64,000 nt of DNA from Eretmocerus hayati (lineage: Eukaryota; Arthropoda; Insecta; Hymenoptera; Aphelinidae): assembly GCA_029851415.1 (NCBI GenBank), contig CM056741.1, positions 86,690,282 through 86,754,281 of the forward strand. The letters run 5' to 3'. Positions 20,348 through 30,432 of the stretch are shown piece by piece (the first letter of the stretch is position 1; every line of letters starts with the position of its first letter). A program made the translations under genes and the position numbers. Below the pieces are notes generated by a model. The model was not told where the DNA came from and ran no database searches. It saw nothing but the letters and a program-made list of their open reading frames with translations.

Positions 20348-22073
20348 CGCTGCTAAAAGTGATTAGCAGAATGCTTCCTCGCGGCGGTTTATGATGATAA
20401 TTTTAACGGAAAAGAAAGTACCCTATATTTTGAGTTTTTCTTTTGAGGAAGCATTCCAGAGAGATTTGAGTCATCTAAAAGAAGGTTTTTCCAACAATAT
20501 CTATTGTTTGATTGAGAGAAAATTCTGATATAGTCGGTTTAAAGATGATTAAACTGGAGTTCTTTGGGAAAATTCCCTTCCCCTGAAAGAATCTTCATTT
20601 GGATTATGTTCTACGGATTTTATGAAAATTTCGTATCAGCCACTCATTTCGGCGCATGAATAAGTCTTTAGGTCATTAGAATTGAGATAAATGAGTCGTA
20701 AAGGATGATACGAGGGGAAAATGAATATTGATTCTAATTTTCTACTATTCTTTGAGTTATTCTTTTGAGGAAGCTTCTTAGAGAGATTTGGGCCTCCTAG
20801 TCTGAGATTTTTTAGCAATATCCATCGTTTGGTTGAGACAGAATTACGATGCAGTGGGTTTGGAAAGGGTTAAAATGAAATTTTTGGTGAAAATTTTGAT
20901 TTTTTCGGAAATTTGAGATTTGTGAAGACTCAATAGAATTTCGGTATTAACCAATCGAAACATGATGCAGAAAAAACCATAGTTTAGATCATTGGAATTG
21001 AGATAAATGAGTCATAAAAGAAGGTACAAGGAAAAAATGAATATTAAGGAAAATTTCTCATTATTTTTTGAGTTATTCTTCAGAGGAAGCTTTTCAGAGA
21101 GATTTGGGCCTTCTAGTCTGAGGTTTTTTTAACAATATTCATCGTTTGGTTGAAACGGAATTTCGATGCAGTGGGTTTAAAAAGGGTCAAAATGAAATTT
21201 TTTGTGGAAATTTTGGTTTTTTTTGAAAATTTGAGATCTGTGAAGATTTCATAAAATTTCGGTATTAACCAATCGATAGATAATGCAGAAAAAACCATAG
21301 TTTAGGTCATTGAAATTGAGATGAATGAGTCATAAAAGAAGGTACGAGGAAAAAATGAATATTAAGAAAAATTTCCCATTATTTTCTGAGTTATTCTTTA
21401 GAGGAAGCTTTTTAGAGAGATTTAAGCCTTCTAGTCTGAGGTTTTTTTAACAATTTCCATCGTTTGGTTGAGACGGAGTTTCGATGCAGTGGGTTTAGAA
21501 AGGGTCAAAATGAAATTTTTGGTGGAAATTTTAAATTTTCCAGAAATTTGAGATCTGTGAAGATTTTATGAAATTTCGGTATTAACCAATCGATAGATCT
21601 TGCAGAAAAAATCATAGTGTAGGTGACTCAATTCGTGGTGAGACCGTGTGAGAAAAAGATATTTATGTATTAAGAGTCGAAATTTGAGCTGTTTTGCTCT
21701 AAAAACCCCATAGATCAAATTTGACTGGGAGCTGAAAGCTGACAAATCACTGGGCTCTCAGAAATTGGATTCTGTACAACTTGTAGAAAGCCAAATATTG
21801 ATATAGTGGACATCAAAAGAGAAAGCGTGTCCGATAGAAAACCACACACACACACACACGGACAAAGGGGTGCAAAGATGAGTCTCTGACGGATTTGGAA
21901 GGCCATTAGGAGGAAAAGTGTTACCTACAATTGATAGATTTTGGCGAGAGGAAGAGAATGGTCTAAGGCTTTTTCAGATAAACAGAATGTTCTTGAAGAA
22001 AATATTGGTTTTAGTGGAAAATTTGATCAAAATTTTGCTGGGTTGAAAACAAAGCTTTCTCTTTAGAGAAAGC
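20348..22073 (+). mobile_element. Hairpin-ended repeat family, copy a (1.7 kb, ~317-bp internal repeats)
   Basis: Begins CGCTGCTAAAAGTGATTAGC and ends in the hairpin GCTTTCTCTTTAGAGAAAGC. The first two thirds hold about four ~315-320-bp tandem units (GAGTTATTCTTTTGAGG at ~20,440, 20,754, 21,069 and 21,389). The last third has a CA microsatellite (21,844-21,860) and sequence shared with copies at 32.3-36.9 and 54.7-56.7 kb. No long terminal inverted repeat and no ORF. It interrupts the spliced cargo gene. Confidence 0.75.
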
Positions 22074-22247
22074 AAAATAGTCCGAGGTCTGTAGTTCGTG
22101 GCTTTTCACGTGGGACTACTTCGATGTAATTCTCATGCATACCTCTGCAATTCATCCGATCTGCACGGCTGTAGCCATCAGATTGCATACGATCTCGAAG
22201 GAGTGCCACTACAATAGCCTCTTGACGTTGTCTCTCTGCCACACTCA

Positions 22248-22748
22248 TTGCATGTATGGCACTTAGATTACTGCACGGTCGTGTACCTTGACGCCACGGA
22301 CGGACAACGGCAACGGATACAGCGACTAAGCGATTCATGTGTGAGGTACATTTTTGATCTTAGGAGAGACGAGCACATCACCCCGTTTAGGAAACGTTTG
22401 GGTTGGTTACGTGCAGATTCGCGGAGAATGTACCTCGTAGCTCTGTTAATGCAGAAGATCATGCATTTAGGAGAGTCTGGCTACCTAGCTGCGATGTTCA
22501 CCAGGTACCAATCCGAACGCCCCGCACGCGGTGATACAGAAGAGCGGGTACTCAAAATTCCCAATATGGGACTTGAGTACGGAAGAAGATCATTCCAGGT
22601 TCAATGTGCTCATTTGTGGAACTTTCTCCCTCCGGATTCTCGGCAGCTGGGGAAAACATCACTATTCAGAGAATTCCTGAAAGATTTTTTAGTAACCCAG
22701 TTTTCGCAGAAGATTGATGTGGAGAAGAGGCATTATTTCAATCTGTAA
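22248..22748 (+). pseudogene. LINE ORF2, C-terminal end (CR1/Jockey-like), 5'-truncated
   Basis: The ~160-residue frame corresponds to the region after the reverse transcriptase in CR1/Jockey LINEs: YCTVVYLDATDGQRQRIQRL, then CVRYIFDLRRDEHITPFR and a C-terminal QCAHLWNFLPPDSR. The first residues of the frame are outside the element. The RT catalytic core is missing, as expected for a 5'-truncated insertion. Confidence 0.8.
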
Positions 22749-23066
22749 TGGGAAGGGCTCTTCTTTAGCTCAGAATTTTTTACATGTGACCTCAGTTACC
22801 CAATTGGTAATCTATAGCTGTGATATTAGTGCGAGTCCTTACCCCTCTTTTTATACTTCTGAGTATGCACCCTGACTAGTCACGAATTGTGATACTTATT
22901 ATTGCCCTCGACCAAACCAGTAATTGACTAGAATTATCATTATCATTTTGTGTACATATATTATATTCATTCCTATACGTTTTATTATACTTTAACGGGC
23001 ATATGTAGGCGTATGTAATTGTATTCTTTATCTTCGGACGAATGAAGGACATCCATCTATCTATCC
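22254..23066 (+). mobile_element. 5'-truncated CR1/Jockey-like LINE insertion
   Basis: Consists of the ORF2 end, a ~290-bp 3' UTR and the terminal motif CGGACGAATGAAGGACATC followed by ATCT repeats. This is the same kind of 3' end as at 3,340-3,380 and 5,070-5,104. It splits a minus-strand coiled-coil exon. A target duplication was not securely identified. Confidence 0.75.
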
Positions 23067-23530
23067 ATTTTCTTGATCATGCTGATCACCATGGAAGACT
23101 CGAGCTCCTTCTTCGTAGGTCCGTAATCGCTGAGTATTTTCCTGATCTCTTAGAGCTTGGAGTCTTCGTTGATTCTCTTCTCTTTGAGCTTGTGCTCGTC
23201 GCTCCAACTCTTCACGACGTTGAGCTGTCATCTGAGATTCATGTTGTGAACCAGATTGAGCACCATTCCCCATTCTACCCATCGATACATCTTGCGATCT
23301 TACTATAGCCGCCTCTCTTGGTGAACCCTCACTATATTGGTGAATGGAACTTGTTGGAGAGTTTTGACTGATTCAAGCTGGTCGTTCTAAAGAGTTTTGA
23401 TTGGCTCCAGTCGGCAGATCCGGTAAACTCACATGTCCTTGAGAAGCTGTACTACCGACACGTGGGTGTGGCGAATTGAGCTGTACAAAACATGGTGTTA
23501 CTGTAGGAGTCAATTGAGAATTTGATATAG

Positions 23531-23665
23531 AACGCACGGGGTGCCAGTGGCTAAAAAAAGTTTGCCTGAGATGTCGCCTAAAACCGGAAACGGGGTTCGA
23601 TTCCTAGTGCCAAAAAGTGATGAAATTTCATCGACAGAAAATCGAGACTGCTTCTCTTTGCGAAC
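23531..23665 (+). mobile_element. tRNA-derived SINE-like element (plus copy)
   Basis: GGTGCCAGTGGC (degenerate A-box region) is followed 50 bp later by a perfect B box GGTTCGATTCC (23,594-23,604) and TAGTGCC, which can partly pair with the start as an acceptor stem. A ~60-bp tRNA-unrelated body follows. The same unit occurs inverted at 25,050-24,905. It does not fold as a good tRNA (no intact anticodon arm seen). Confidence 0.55.
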
Positions 23666-24047
23666 CAAGCAAGTACTTGTCTGTTCCTGTAATAAATCTT
23701 CAATTGTATTGCAAAGATCATTCCTCAAGAGATCAAATAAATGAAGAATATGGAACCACAAATATTTGATATACACTACGATATACAACTATGGGCTCCG
23801 TCAATATATGTACTGACGTAGTCCACGTTCGTGGCTTGGATGAATTGCATACGTGCAAAAATTGAATGTGTGAGTGTGAGTTTCAGTGATTAGCGACACG
23901 ATGCCGCGTAGCTTTCATTTCATATTTGTATCCTTGGTCTCATGAGAATGAGAGAACTCACTGAACCCGTAAGTTACAAAAAGCTCTTGGCTATCATCAT
24001 GATATCAGTTTGTCCACTCGTAGCAAGTATGCAAACATCATTTTCAC

Positions 24048-24329
24048 GTGGCTACTCGAAAACTACCAAAGAAGATTGACCGACTCCTTAATAGAGAAGT
24101 CCGAGGGAATGCAAGTCTTTCGATCTTAAAACCTTACCTTTCCGCCTTCAAGTCCGTGAATGGAATTGTTGGTTCATGTTTCTCCTTGAAACGAAAAAAA
24201 TCCATATCTGACATTCATGACTTACAGAAAGAGTTACACAAAGAATTTGGCACCTTAAGCTTCTTGGAGACTCTAGACTCACATATTCTTCTGAGTCATT
24301 TGGTCCAATTGCTCAAGCTTCTAGATTGA
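24048..24329 (+). CDS. Unrecognised ORF between SINE-like copies
   Basis: A 93-codon frame with protein-like composition, basic at the N-terminus (KLPKKIDRLLNREVRGN) and Leu-rich at the C-terminus. No domain recognised. It may be a fragment of a transposase or of the cargo of the 10.2-kb element. Confidence 0.25.
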   Translation: MATRKLPKKIDRLLNREVRGNASLSILKPYLSAFKSVNGIVGSCFSLKRKKSISDIHDLQKELHKEFGTLSFLETLDSHILLSHLVQLLKLLD

Positions 24330-24431
24330 AAGGACAGCTTGGAATTGTGTTCCGAACAAATCGGCGAGTCTGCTCATCCAGAATTTCTTCCACGATTCAA
24401 TTGACTGTCTGAGAAGAACGCAAGTAGCTTC

Positions 24432-24891
24432 TTAACCTTTAGAGGATGGGGATGGCCACTATAGTGGCCCAACTACTCAAGTGCTTCAGGTAGCCTAGAC
24501 ATCGCTACCCAGGGGTTTTTGGGGTCTCAATTAGACTGCATCTCATCACATAAGGCTTCCACTGACCCAACATGACATAAGGCTGGAAAGCAAAAAATGA
24601 TCATTTTGACCTTGAAAATTGCAATTTTGACGGTCAAGGACAACTCAAAGATTTTTTTTACTATTCCTCCCGTGTTTCGAGCATCGAAAAACATCGGAAT
24701 ACGGACTTGGAGACTAAAAAAGGAAGAAAAAATCATAATGCTCTCTGCCCTCGCAGGACGGGGATGGCCACTATAGTGGCCCACCGGAACTTCGGATTGA
24801 TAGAATTCGTCATATAGACATTTCACGTGAAAATTTTCATGAAAGTTTTTGGTCATTCCATAGGAAAAAATCCCCGTCCTCTAAAGGTTAA
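24432..24891. mobile_element. piggyBac-like MITE (TTAA-flanked)
   Basis: Flanked by TTAA (24,432-35 and 24,888-91), with terminal repeats CCTTTAGAGGATGGGGAT and its complement. TTAA plus a CCTTT-start fits non-autonomous piggyBac elements. The palindrome GGCCACTATAGTGGCC occurs near each end (~24,453 and ~24,769), always preceded by GAT. No coding sequence. Confidence 0.8.
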
Positions 24892-24904
24892 GCATCTACT
24901 CCAT

Positions 24905-25050
24905 ATTTTCAATCTAATTTGCGAAAAGGAGCAGTTTTGATTTTCTGTTGATGAAATTCCATTGTTTTCTGGCACTAGGAATCGAACCTCATTTTCGGAT
25001 TTGGGCGACATTTCAGGCAAACGTATTTCCGCCACTGGCACGCCGTGAAC
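24905..25050 (-). mobile_element. tRNA-derived SINE-like element (minus copy)
   Basis: Inverted homologue of 23,531-23,665, with B box GGTTCGATTCC (complement of 24,978-24,988) and the same body (GGAATTTCATCAACAGAAAAT). It lies in a minus-strand exon-like region and supplies the final codons of that frame. Confidence 0.55.
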
Positions 25051-25867
25051 GTGATCCTTGGCTATCTTGAGTTATTTGTGAGTATAACAAGGAATGTTTA
25101 CGATTCCCTGGATCCTCCGACAATGAAATGTCATTACTTTCATCTGAATCTTGAAAAGTCTTACTCATTTCGGAAGAGATGATATTCATAGACCTTGGCA
25201 TGGTTTCGTGAGATCTCTTTTCCCTAGCTCCGATTTTCAATCTTTTTTTTTCCTAGCAAATGCTAAAATTAGACAGTGCACTCATAAGCATAATGATTGA
25301 CTCACAAGGATTCAATGTTCACTTACCTTCCTAATCTCCTTAGATCTTTGCTTATGCTGCTCTGTTTCTTCATTCTAGTGAGAGCTCGCCTTGAATTTTT
25401 GCCGAGGACCTCTGCCTTGAGCATCCAAAATTTGTTGACGTGAACCTGTGATAAATGAAGAATATTGACGTTCAATAGCGCTGGATATACTGATTCAAGT
25501 CAAATAGAGACAATGGCCGTCGTAGCGTGAACACGTGAGATTCAATCGAGGTGTAAAGAATGCACAAGAAGAATAGAAAAGAGGGAGTGGGGGCTGAAGA
25601 TTGAAATGTGAGAACAAGAGCCAGAAACAGTGTAGAACAGACACTGAAGAATGGAGAAAGAAAAAAAGATGACTAAAGAAGGCAAAACAGCGAGAAAGCA
25701 ATAAGGATCAGATTCGGAGGTTGGAATAGCAATAAGTGACAGAGAACAGAAGAAATATGAAAATGTGGCCCCCGATCTCTGATCCAGTGAGGTAAATGAG
25801 AGGAGGATTGAAAAAGGAAACGAGAGAGACCTACACAGATCTCAGGAATCAAATAAGTTAAAACATA

Positions 25868-26570
25868 TTAAGAGGAGGTCGTACAGGAGTATGGATATTC
25901 TTTGAATTTCTACATTATTAGTGATCTTAGAGCTCATGTTACATATTTCATAAAAGTACCCATAGATATATCTCATATTGGTGCTACATTGGCTATTCTG
26001 ATAGCTCAATGAAATGTCAGACATGACCTCAAAAAACCACTGAACACATCTAAATACCAAAATGGAGGTTGGCGCATACTCCATCGATGAACACTTCTGT
26101 GCTTGGGGGTATGTATTCCAAGGGTCGAAAGCCAACCTTCCACATTGAGATAATGTTGGAATTCATTTTTGAAGGTGATCTTTTCAATCATTTCTATCAA
26201 TTCATTGTTCAATCATTAATAATCTGCAAAGGTATTGATGAATATCTCCTCAGAATTCATAATTGATGAACTTCACCATTATTTCAATGTGGAAACTTGC
26301 CTTTTGACCCTTTGAACACATGCCCCCAAGCATAGATGTCTCCATCGATAAAGTATGCGCCAACCTCAGTTTTGGCGTTCAGATGTATTCAGTGGTTTTT
26401 TGAGTTTACGTTTGACAATTTGAGCATCTGGGCTATCAGGATCGCCAATTTAGCACCAATACAAGATATATTCAGGGGTACTTTTATGGAATATTTAATA
26501 TGAGCTCTGAGATCACTAATAATATAGGAATTTCCAATAACGGCCATACTCCTGTGTACCCTTCCCTTAA
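25868..26570. mobile_element. Fold-back element with ~270-bp arms, TTAA-flanked
   Basis: The arms 25,872-~26,150 and ~26,285-26,566 are complementary over most of their length (for example TATGCGCCAACCTCA versus GAGGTTGGCGCATA). TTAA lies at both ends (25,868-71 and 26,567-70). The tips read GAGGAGGTCGTACAGGAG and GGGAAGGGTACACAGGAG, similar to those of the 33,057-35,646 element. TTAA and G-rich tips suggest Kolobok- or piggyBac-type; not resolved. Confidence 0.75.
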
Positions 26571-26629
26571 GAGAGGAAAAGGAGAGTGAAAAGTATCAAG
26601 AAGAGTCAAACGCAATAAACTCCCATGAG

Positions 26630-27173
26630 GTGGACAACGAAACCATTATTAACAAGGCAGCAGAATGCAAGAAGAAACTGAAATATGGGTACGTGTACCC
26701 ACATTCGAGTGACATTGAGGGTGATTACTGTAACAACGTATCAGGAGCCCTCAACAAAAAAGATGTGAAACTCAGTAAAGCAACGTATTTCGGCGAGGGT
26801 CAGTCAGTGAGCAGAGCTTTTGCCGTGGGGTACAACATTTCAGAGCGAGTATCATCGTATAAAAGGTCTTTCGTCAACGGGAGTCTATTTATGACCTTAA
26901 AAAAAGAGAATATGTGAACATGCAATTACTATGCTCGATTGAAGAATGGAAAATTCGTGATAATAATGAGATTCTTAGTTGATCTCGACAACCGTATAAC
27001 AAACAGAATGTAGATTTTTGAAAGTTCGAAAACTTCACCTGTCTGATTTCGTTTACGAAGTAGTAGGAGTCGATTATCGAGAGGAGCTTGTTAACACTGA
27101 TGACATCGATTATCCTTGTATCTACGTGAGAGATGGTAGTAAGGAACACATCACCCTGGTTCCCAATAGATTA
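26630..27173 (+). CDS. Unrecognised coding-like segment of the 10.2-kb element
   Basis: Two plus-strand frames (26,630-26,917 and 27,018-27,173 onward) have balanced, protein-like composition: KLKYGYVYPHSSDIEGDY and later VRKLHLSDFVYEVVGVDY. They are in different frames, and a fold-back element interrupts the second. I recognise no family. They may be exons or decayed remains of the element's own gene. Confidence 0.3.
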
Positions 27174-28551
27174 CACTGTGCAACAAAATTTTGGGTCAGA
27201 AATGTCGCATGGACCGGACAATGATTTTCTTGTGTATTTTTCGACTCTGAAACCGAATCCGACCTCAGTTTTGCGTCTATACGTCAGGATTTTTCTTAAA
27301 TCGAAAAAAACTGATTTTTAAAAAAACAGCGTTTTTCACGTTTTTTTGCTAATTCTGTAAATTGAAGATCACTTAGCCAGGGAGTACCGATAGGTCAAAA
27401 CGTATATCACAATATGTTTTCCTACGTATTTTGACCCGCTGAACACGATCCCGGTGGTTTTAGAACGCTACGATGCAACCTTGGAGCTATATAAGCTAAT
27501 TAGTCCACCTGGTGTTTGGAAAAAAAGTCCAATTTTGCAATAAATTAAAAAAAAATCATAACACGGGCTAGAATGGACCAATTCGAACGTTCGAGGTCGC
27601 ATTTTCTTCGTTTTCCTACATACTTTGAGGGGAGAATTTGGCCAACAGTCGTAGAGGCACTGGTTTGACGTCAGAAATTTTTTTTCCAAACACCTAGTTT
27701 GGTCATAACTTTTGCTGTGCTCAAATCACGAGGAGAAAAATTTCCTCTTGCACGGGGTACCCAAACATAGTTTTCCGACGCAAAATGACCGTCTAAACAC
27801 AATCCCGTGGTTCATTCAGAGCTAACACGTAAGAATTTTTTTTTAGTCGCAAAAAACCTGTTTTTTGAGGAGCTTTCTTGACCTGGACCAAATTCCTGAC
27901 ATGGTATCCCAAAATAAACCACCAGATCATGTTTAGATGGCTATTTTGCATCGGAAAACCATGTTTTGGTACCCCGTGCAAGAGGAAAATTTTCTCCTCG
28001 TGATTTTAGCACAGCAAAAGTAATGACCAAAATAGGTGTCTGCAAAACAAATTCCTGACGTCAAACCAGTGCCTCTACGACTGTTGGACAAATTTATCCT
28101 TCAAAGTATGTTACAGAACGAAGAAAATGCGACCTCGAACGTTCAAATTGGTCCATTCTAGCCCGTGTTATGATTTTTCAAAAATTTATTGCGAAATTGG
28201 ACTTTTTTTCCAAACATCAGGTGGACTAATTGGCTTATATAGCTCCAAGGTTACATCGTAGCGTTCTAAAACCACCGGGATCGTGTTCAGCGGGTCAAAA
28301 TACGTAGAAAAACATATTTTGATATACATTTTTAACAATCAGTACTCCCTGGCTAAGTCTTCAATTTACAAAATTAGCGAAAAACGTGAAAAACGCTGTT
28401 TTTTTTAAGATCAGTTTTTTGCGATTTAAAAAAAATCCTGACGTATAGGCGCAAAACTGAGGTCGGATTCGGTTTCAGCGTCAAAAAATACACAAGAAAA
28501 TCATTGTCCGGTTCATGCGACATTTGGGACCCAAAATTTTGTTGCACAGTG
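27174..28551. mobile_element. CACTG-ended fold-back element (~650-bp inverted arms), TTA target duplication
   Basis: Begins CACTGTGCAACAAAATTTTG and ends with the complement. The two arms (to about 27,860) are ~90% complementary by eye with almost no unique centre, giving a 1.38-kb near-palindrome. TTA flanks both sides (27,171-73 and 28,552-54). A 3-bp duplication plus CACTG tips fits a non-autonomous EnSpm/CACTA-type element. Confidence 0.85.
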
Positions 28552-28828
28552 TTATCTTACTGATCTATACTTGCTATGGTTCGGTGTTGGCAACACATAC
28601 GGTACATCTTGAGAAGTTTGTACTTATATAGATCCGATGACGAGAGAGATTTGATAGTACCTGAGATAGTTTTCACTTTGTGCTGGCGATTTTGATGAGG
28701 TTAATGATAGGGTACAGAGAGTTTGCCAGACGGTAGTATGGACTCGATCGACGTATTCCCTTGAGCATTCAATAGATTTTTATGGAACCATATATGCCAT
28801 TCTGTATCCATTAAGATGAAATTGATTA

Positions 28829-29003
28829 TTCACATTGTTATAAAATTTGACTCACTCACTCATTCTCCCTCTACAAAATGAGCACCATTATTCTTCAAAG
28901 ATGATGAGATATTCCTCCGTCTTCCTCATTGGGTACGTGTAATTGCACGTGGTTGAACACGTGCTCGACCACGCACTTCACTACGTGACAGTTTTCAGTA
29001 GGG
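28829..29003 (-). repeat. Right terminal inverted repeat of the 10.2-kb element
   Basis: Complement of 18,795-19,018, sharing the CACGT-rich tip and the GTACCCAATGAGGAAGA and CTCATTTTGTAGA blocks. Confidence 0.85.
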
Positions 29004-30432
29004 ATGGGCGCAATGTGCGCTCTACTTCAACATCGGCTTCAGTTCAACGGCCTTCAAAACGTCCGCGAGTATCCAACAATGACCAAAATGGAAGATCATC
29101 TCCAAATAACGTAAATGATATCAATGATCAGTTGCAAGAAGAAGATTCCATGTCCGACGGTTCGATCGTAGATAATGATTTCGAAAATCGAGTCGAACCC
29201 GTCCGGATACCGTTAGCTAATAATACGAATCTTCATGCAGATTCGAGACAGAATAATACTTTTGCTCATGATATGTGTTCTCAGAATTCAAGTTTTGATG
29301 CGATAAATCGTTCGGCCGCTATTCTAAGTGATACTCTATCACGAAGCTTGTTGAATAATAGTGTAAATAACCGTGAAAATCTTGGACGACTTCCTGATTC
29401 TTCTGGCAGTCCTTCAGACTGGCTGTATTTCAAGCAAGCTGTAAAATTAAAAGCTGACTCTAACCAATGTGATGACATAGTGATTACTGACAAATTGATG
29501 GACTCTGTGAGAGGGGAAGCTCGCGATTGTGTTAAAGCACTTTTGTTTCTGGCACTTCAGCCAATGAAATAATGGATACCTTAGAGTCGCGATTTGATAA
29601 TATAGATTTGATCTTAGATGACGTAGTGAGCCAGATCAAAGAGCTGCCTAACATTGACTCTGGGAAAATAACCCTTATTGATTTTGCCACTAAATTGGAG
29701 GATGCTGTTGTTGCAATCAATTCATTAAATCACACAGGATATCATTCTAGTCCCGAGTTTGTCAAACAGATTTTGAGGAAAATTCCGACCTCAATGCACC
29801 AAGATTATGCTAGATTTGTACATGCAGAAGGTCTATTGACACCAGCTGAGAATTTAGCTAATTTTATGATTCGGGAAGCCAAAATAGCTGCTAAAGCTGG
29901 CATTATAAATCTGAAAAATCCTTCAGACTCACAGAAATCGTCGAGTGGTGGTCCCTCAAAAGATTCCCGTTCATCCGAGACTCATTCGTCAATTCAAAGA
30001 TCTATCTTATCGACTAGTACAACTGAATCGCAACTTTCAGATCTCGGACAGACTGATACTGTAAAATGTGCATATGGTAGTCGCAACCATATCATCCAAG
30101 TGTGTCGCGGATTTGCTCGTGAACAAATACGTCATCGCTGGTCCATAGCAAAGAGACTGCATTTATGTTACAGATGTCTGAGTAATGATCACATTCGCCA
30201 CGATTGTAGTGTTGAAAGACCATGTAACCAATGTGATCGCAATCATCACACTCTTCTCCATTTTGTTCCTAAATTTGATCTTGAAGGGAAATCTACCTCG
30301 AAACAAGGTGTCGGTAGAGCTCCTGTAATTCCTGAGAAATTTGTAGTTCCGAGAAAACCTGTCTCGCCATCTAAAACGAATGATATTGAAGTTATCAAGT
30401 CTGTGAATCAAACTAAATCAAACCAAAGTTGA
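29004..30432 (+). pseudogene. BEL/Pao gag, central and zinc-knuckle part
   Basis: Continues the gag frame broken at 18,794. A Ser/Asn-rich segment comes first, then the conserved region typical of BEL gag (DWLYFKQAVKLKAD, DSVRGEARDCVKAL). A one-base overlap at 29,572 changes frame into LPNIDSGKITLIDFATKLED and QILRKIPTS. The C-terminal zinc region is CAYGSRNH...VCRGF and LCYRCLSNDHIRHDC, then CNQCDRNHHTLLH. The first Cys of the usual CxxC pair is replaced (CAYGS). Gag would package RNA in cytoplasmic particles. Confidence 0.8.

Larger units (their letters stand above)
19547..25360 (-). pseudogene. Spliced cargo gene of unknown family inside the 10.2-kb element
   Basis: The minus strand has a chain of exon-like blocks. 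One ends at 22,143 (AGAG/GTATGC, phase 1). The next is 20,220-20,093 (CCAG/ to AGA/GTGAGT), carrying ELYHKEGGPFYSDRVTYRYR. Then 19,946-19,787 (CACAG/ to TTGA/GTGAGT), carrying TPQEMITSALDPTQVRN. The last is 19,719-19,547 (TTTCTAG/ to a TAG stop), carrying SSLEEEEKLLLKDCAYLSRF. All three junction phases agree (1, 0, 1). Upstream, 23,067-23,500 encodes an Arg/Glu/Gln-rich coiled coil (QRREELERRAQAQREENQRR) with one TGA, and 25,050-25,230 a Ser/Asp-rich segment. A LINE, a SINE and a hairpin-ended element interrupt it, so this copy is dead. I recognise no domain; a transposon accessory protein or captured host gene are both possible. Confidence 0.5.
18795..29003. mobile_element. 10.2-kb terminal-inverted-repeat DNA element, AT target duplication (ISL2EU/PHIS-like?)
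   Basis: CCCTACTGAAAACTGTCACG starts the left end and its complement ends the right. Inverted repeats extend ~175-225 bp (18,795-19,018 and 28,829-29,003). The element is flanked by AT (18,793-94 and 29,004-05). Removing it with one AT leaves the BEL gag frame continuous, which supports these exact ends. An AT duplication is, to my knowledge, a feature of ISL2EU elements of the PIF/Harbinger group, but I did not recognise the transposase or YqaJ nuclease. Inside are a spliced minus-strand gene, several unrecognised frames and nested elements: a hairpin-ended repeat, a LINE, two SINE-like copies and three TTAA or CACTG elements. Confidence 0.75.

Noticed and set aside
23535..23612. Possible tRNA gene because of a perfect B box
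   Set aside because: No proper anticodon arm, a degenerate A box and a diverged inverted second copy; a SINE-like origin fits better.
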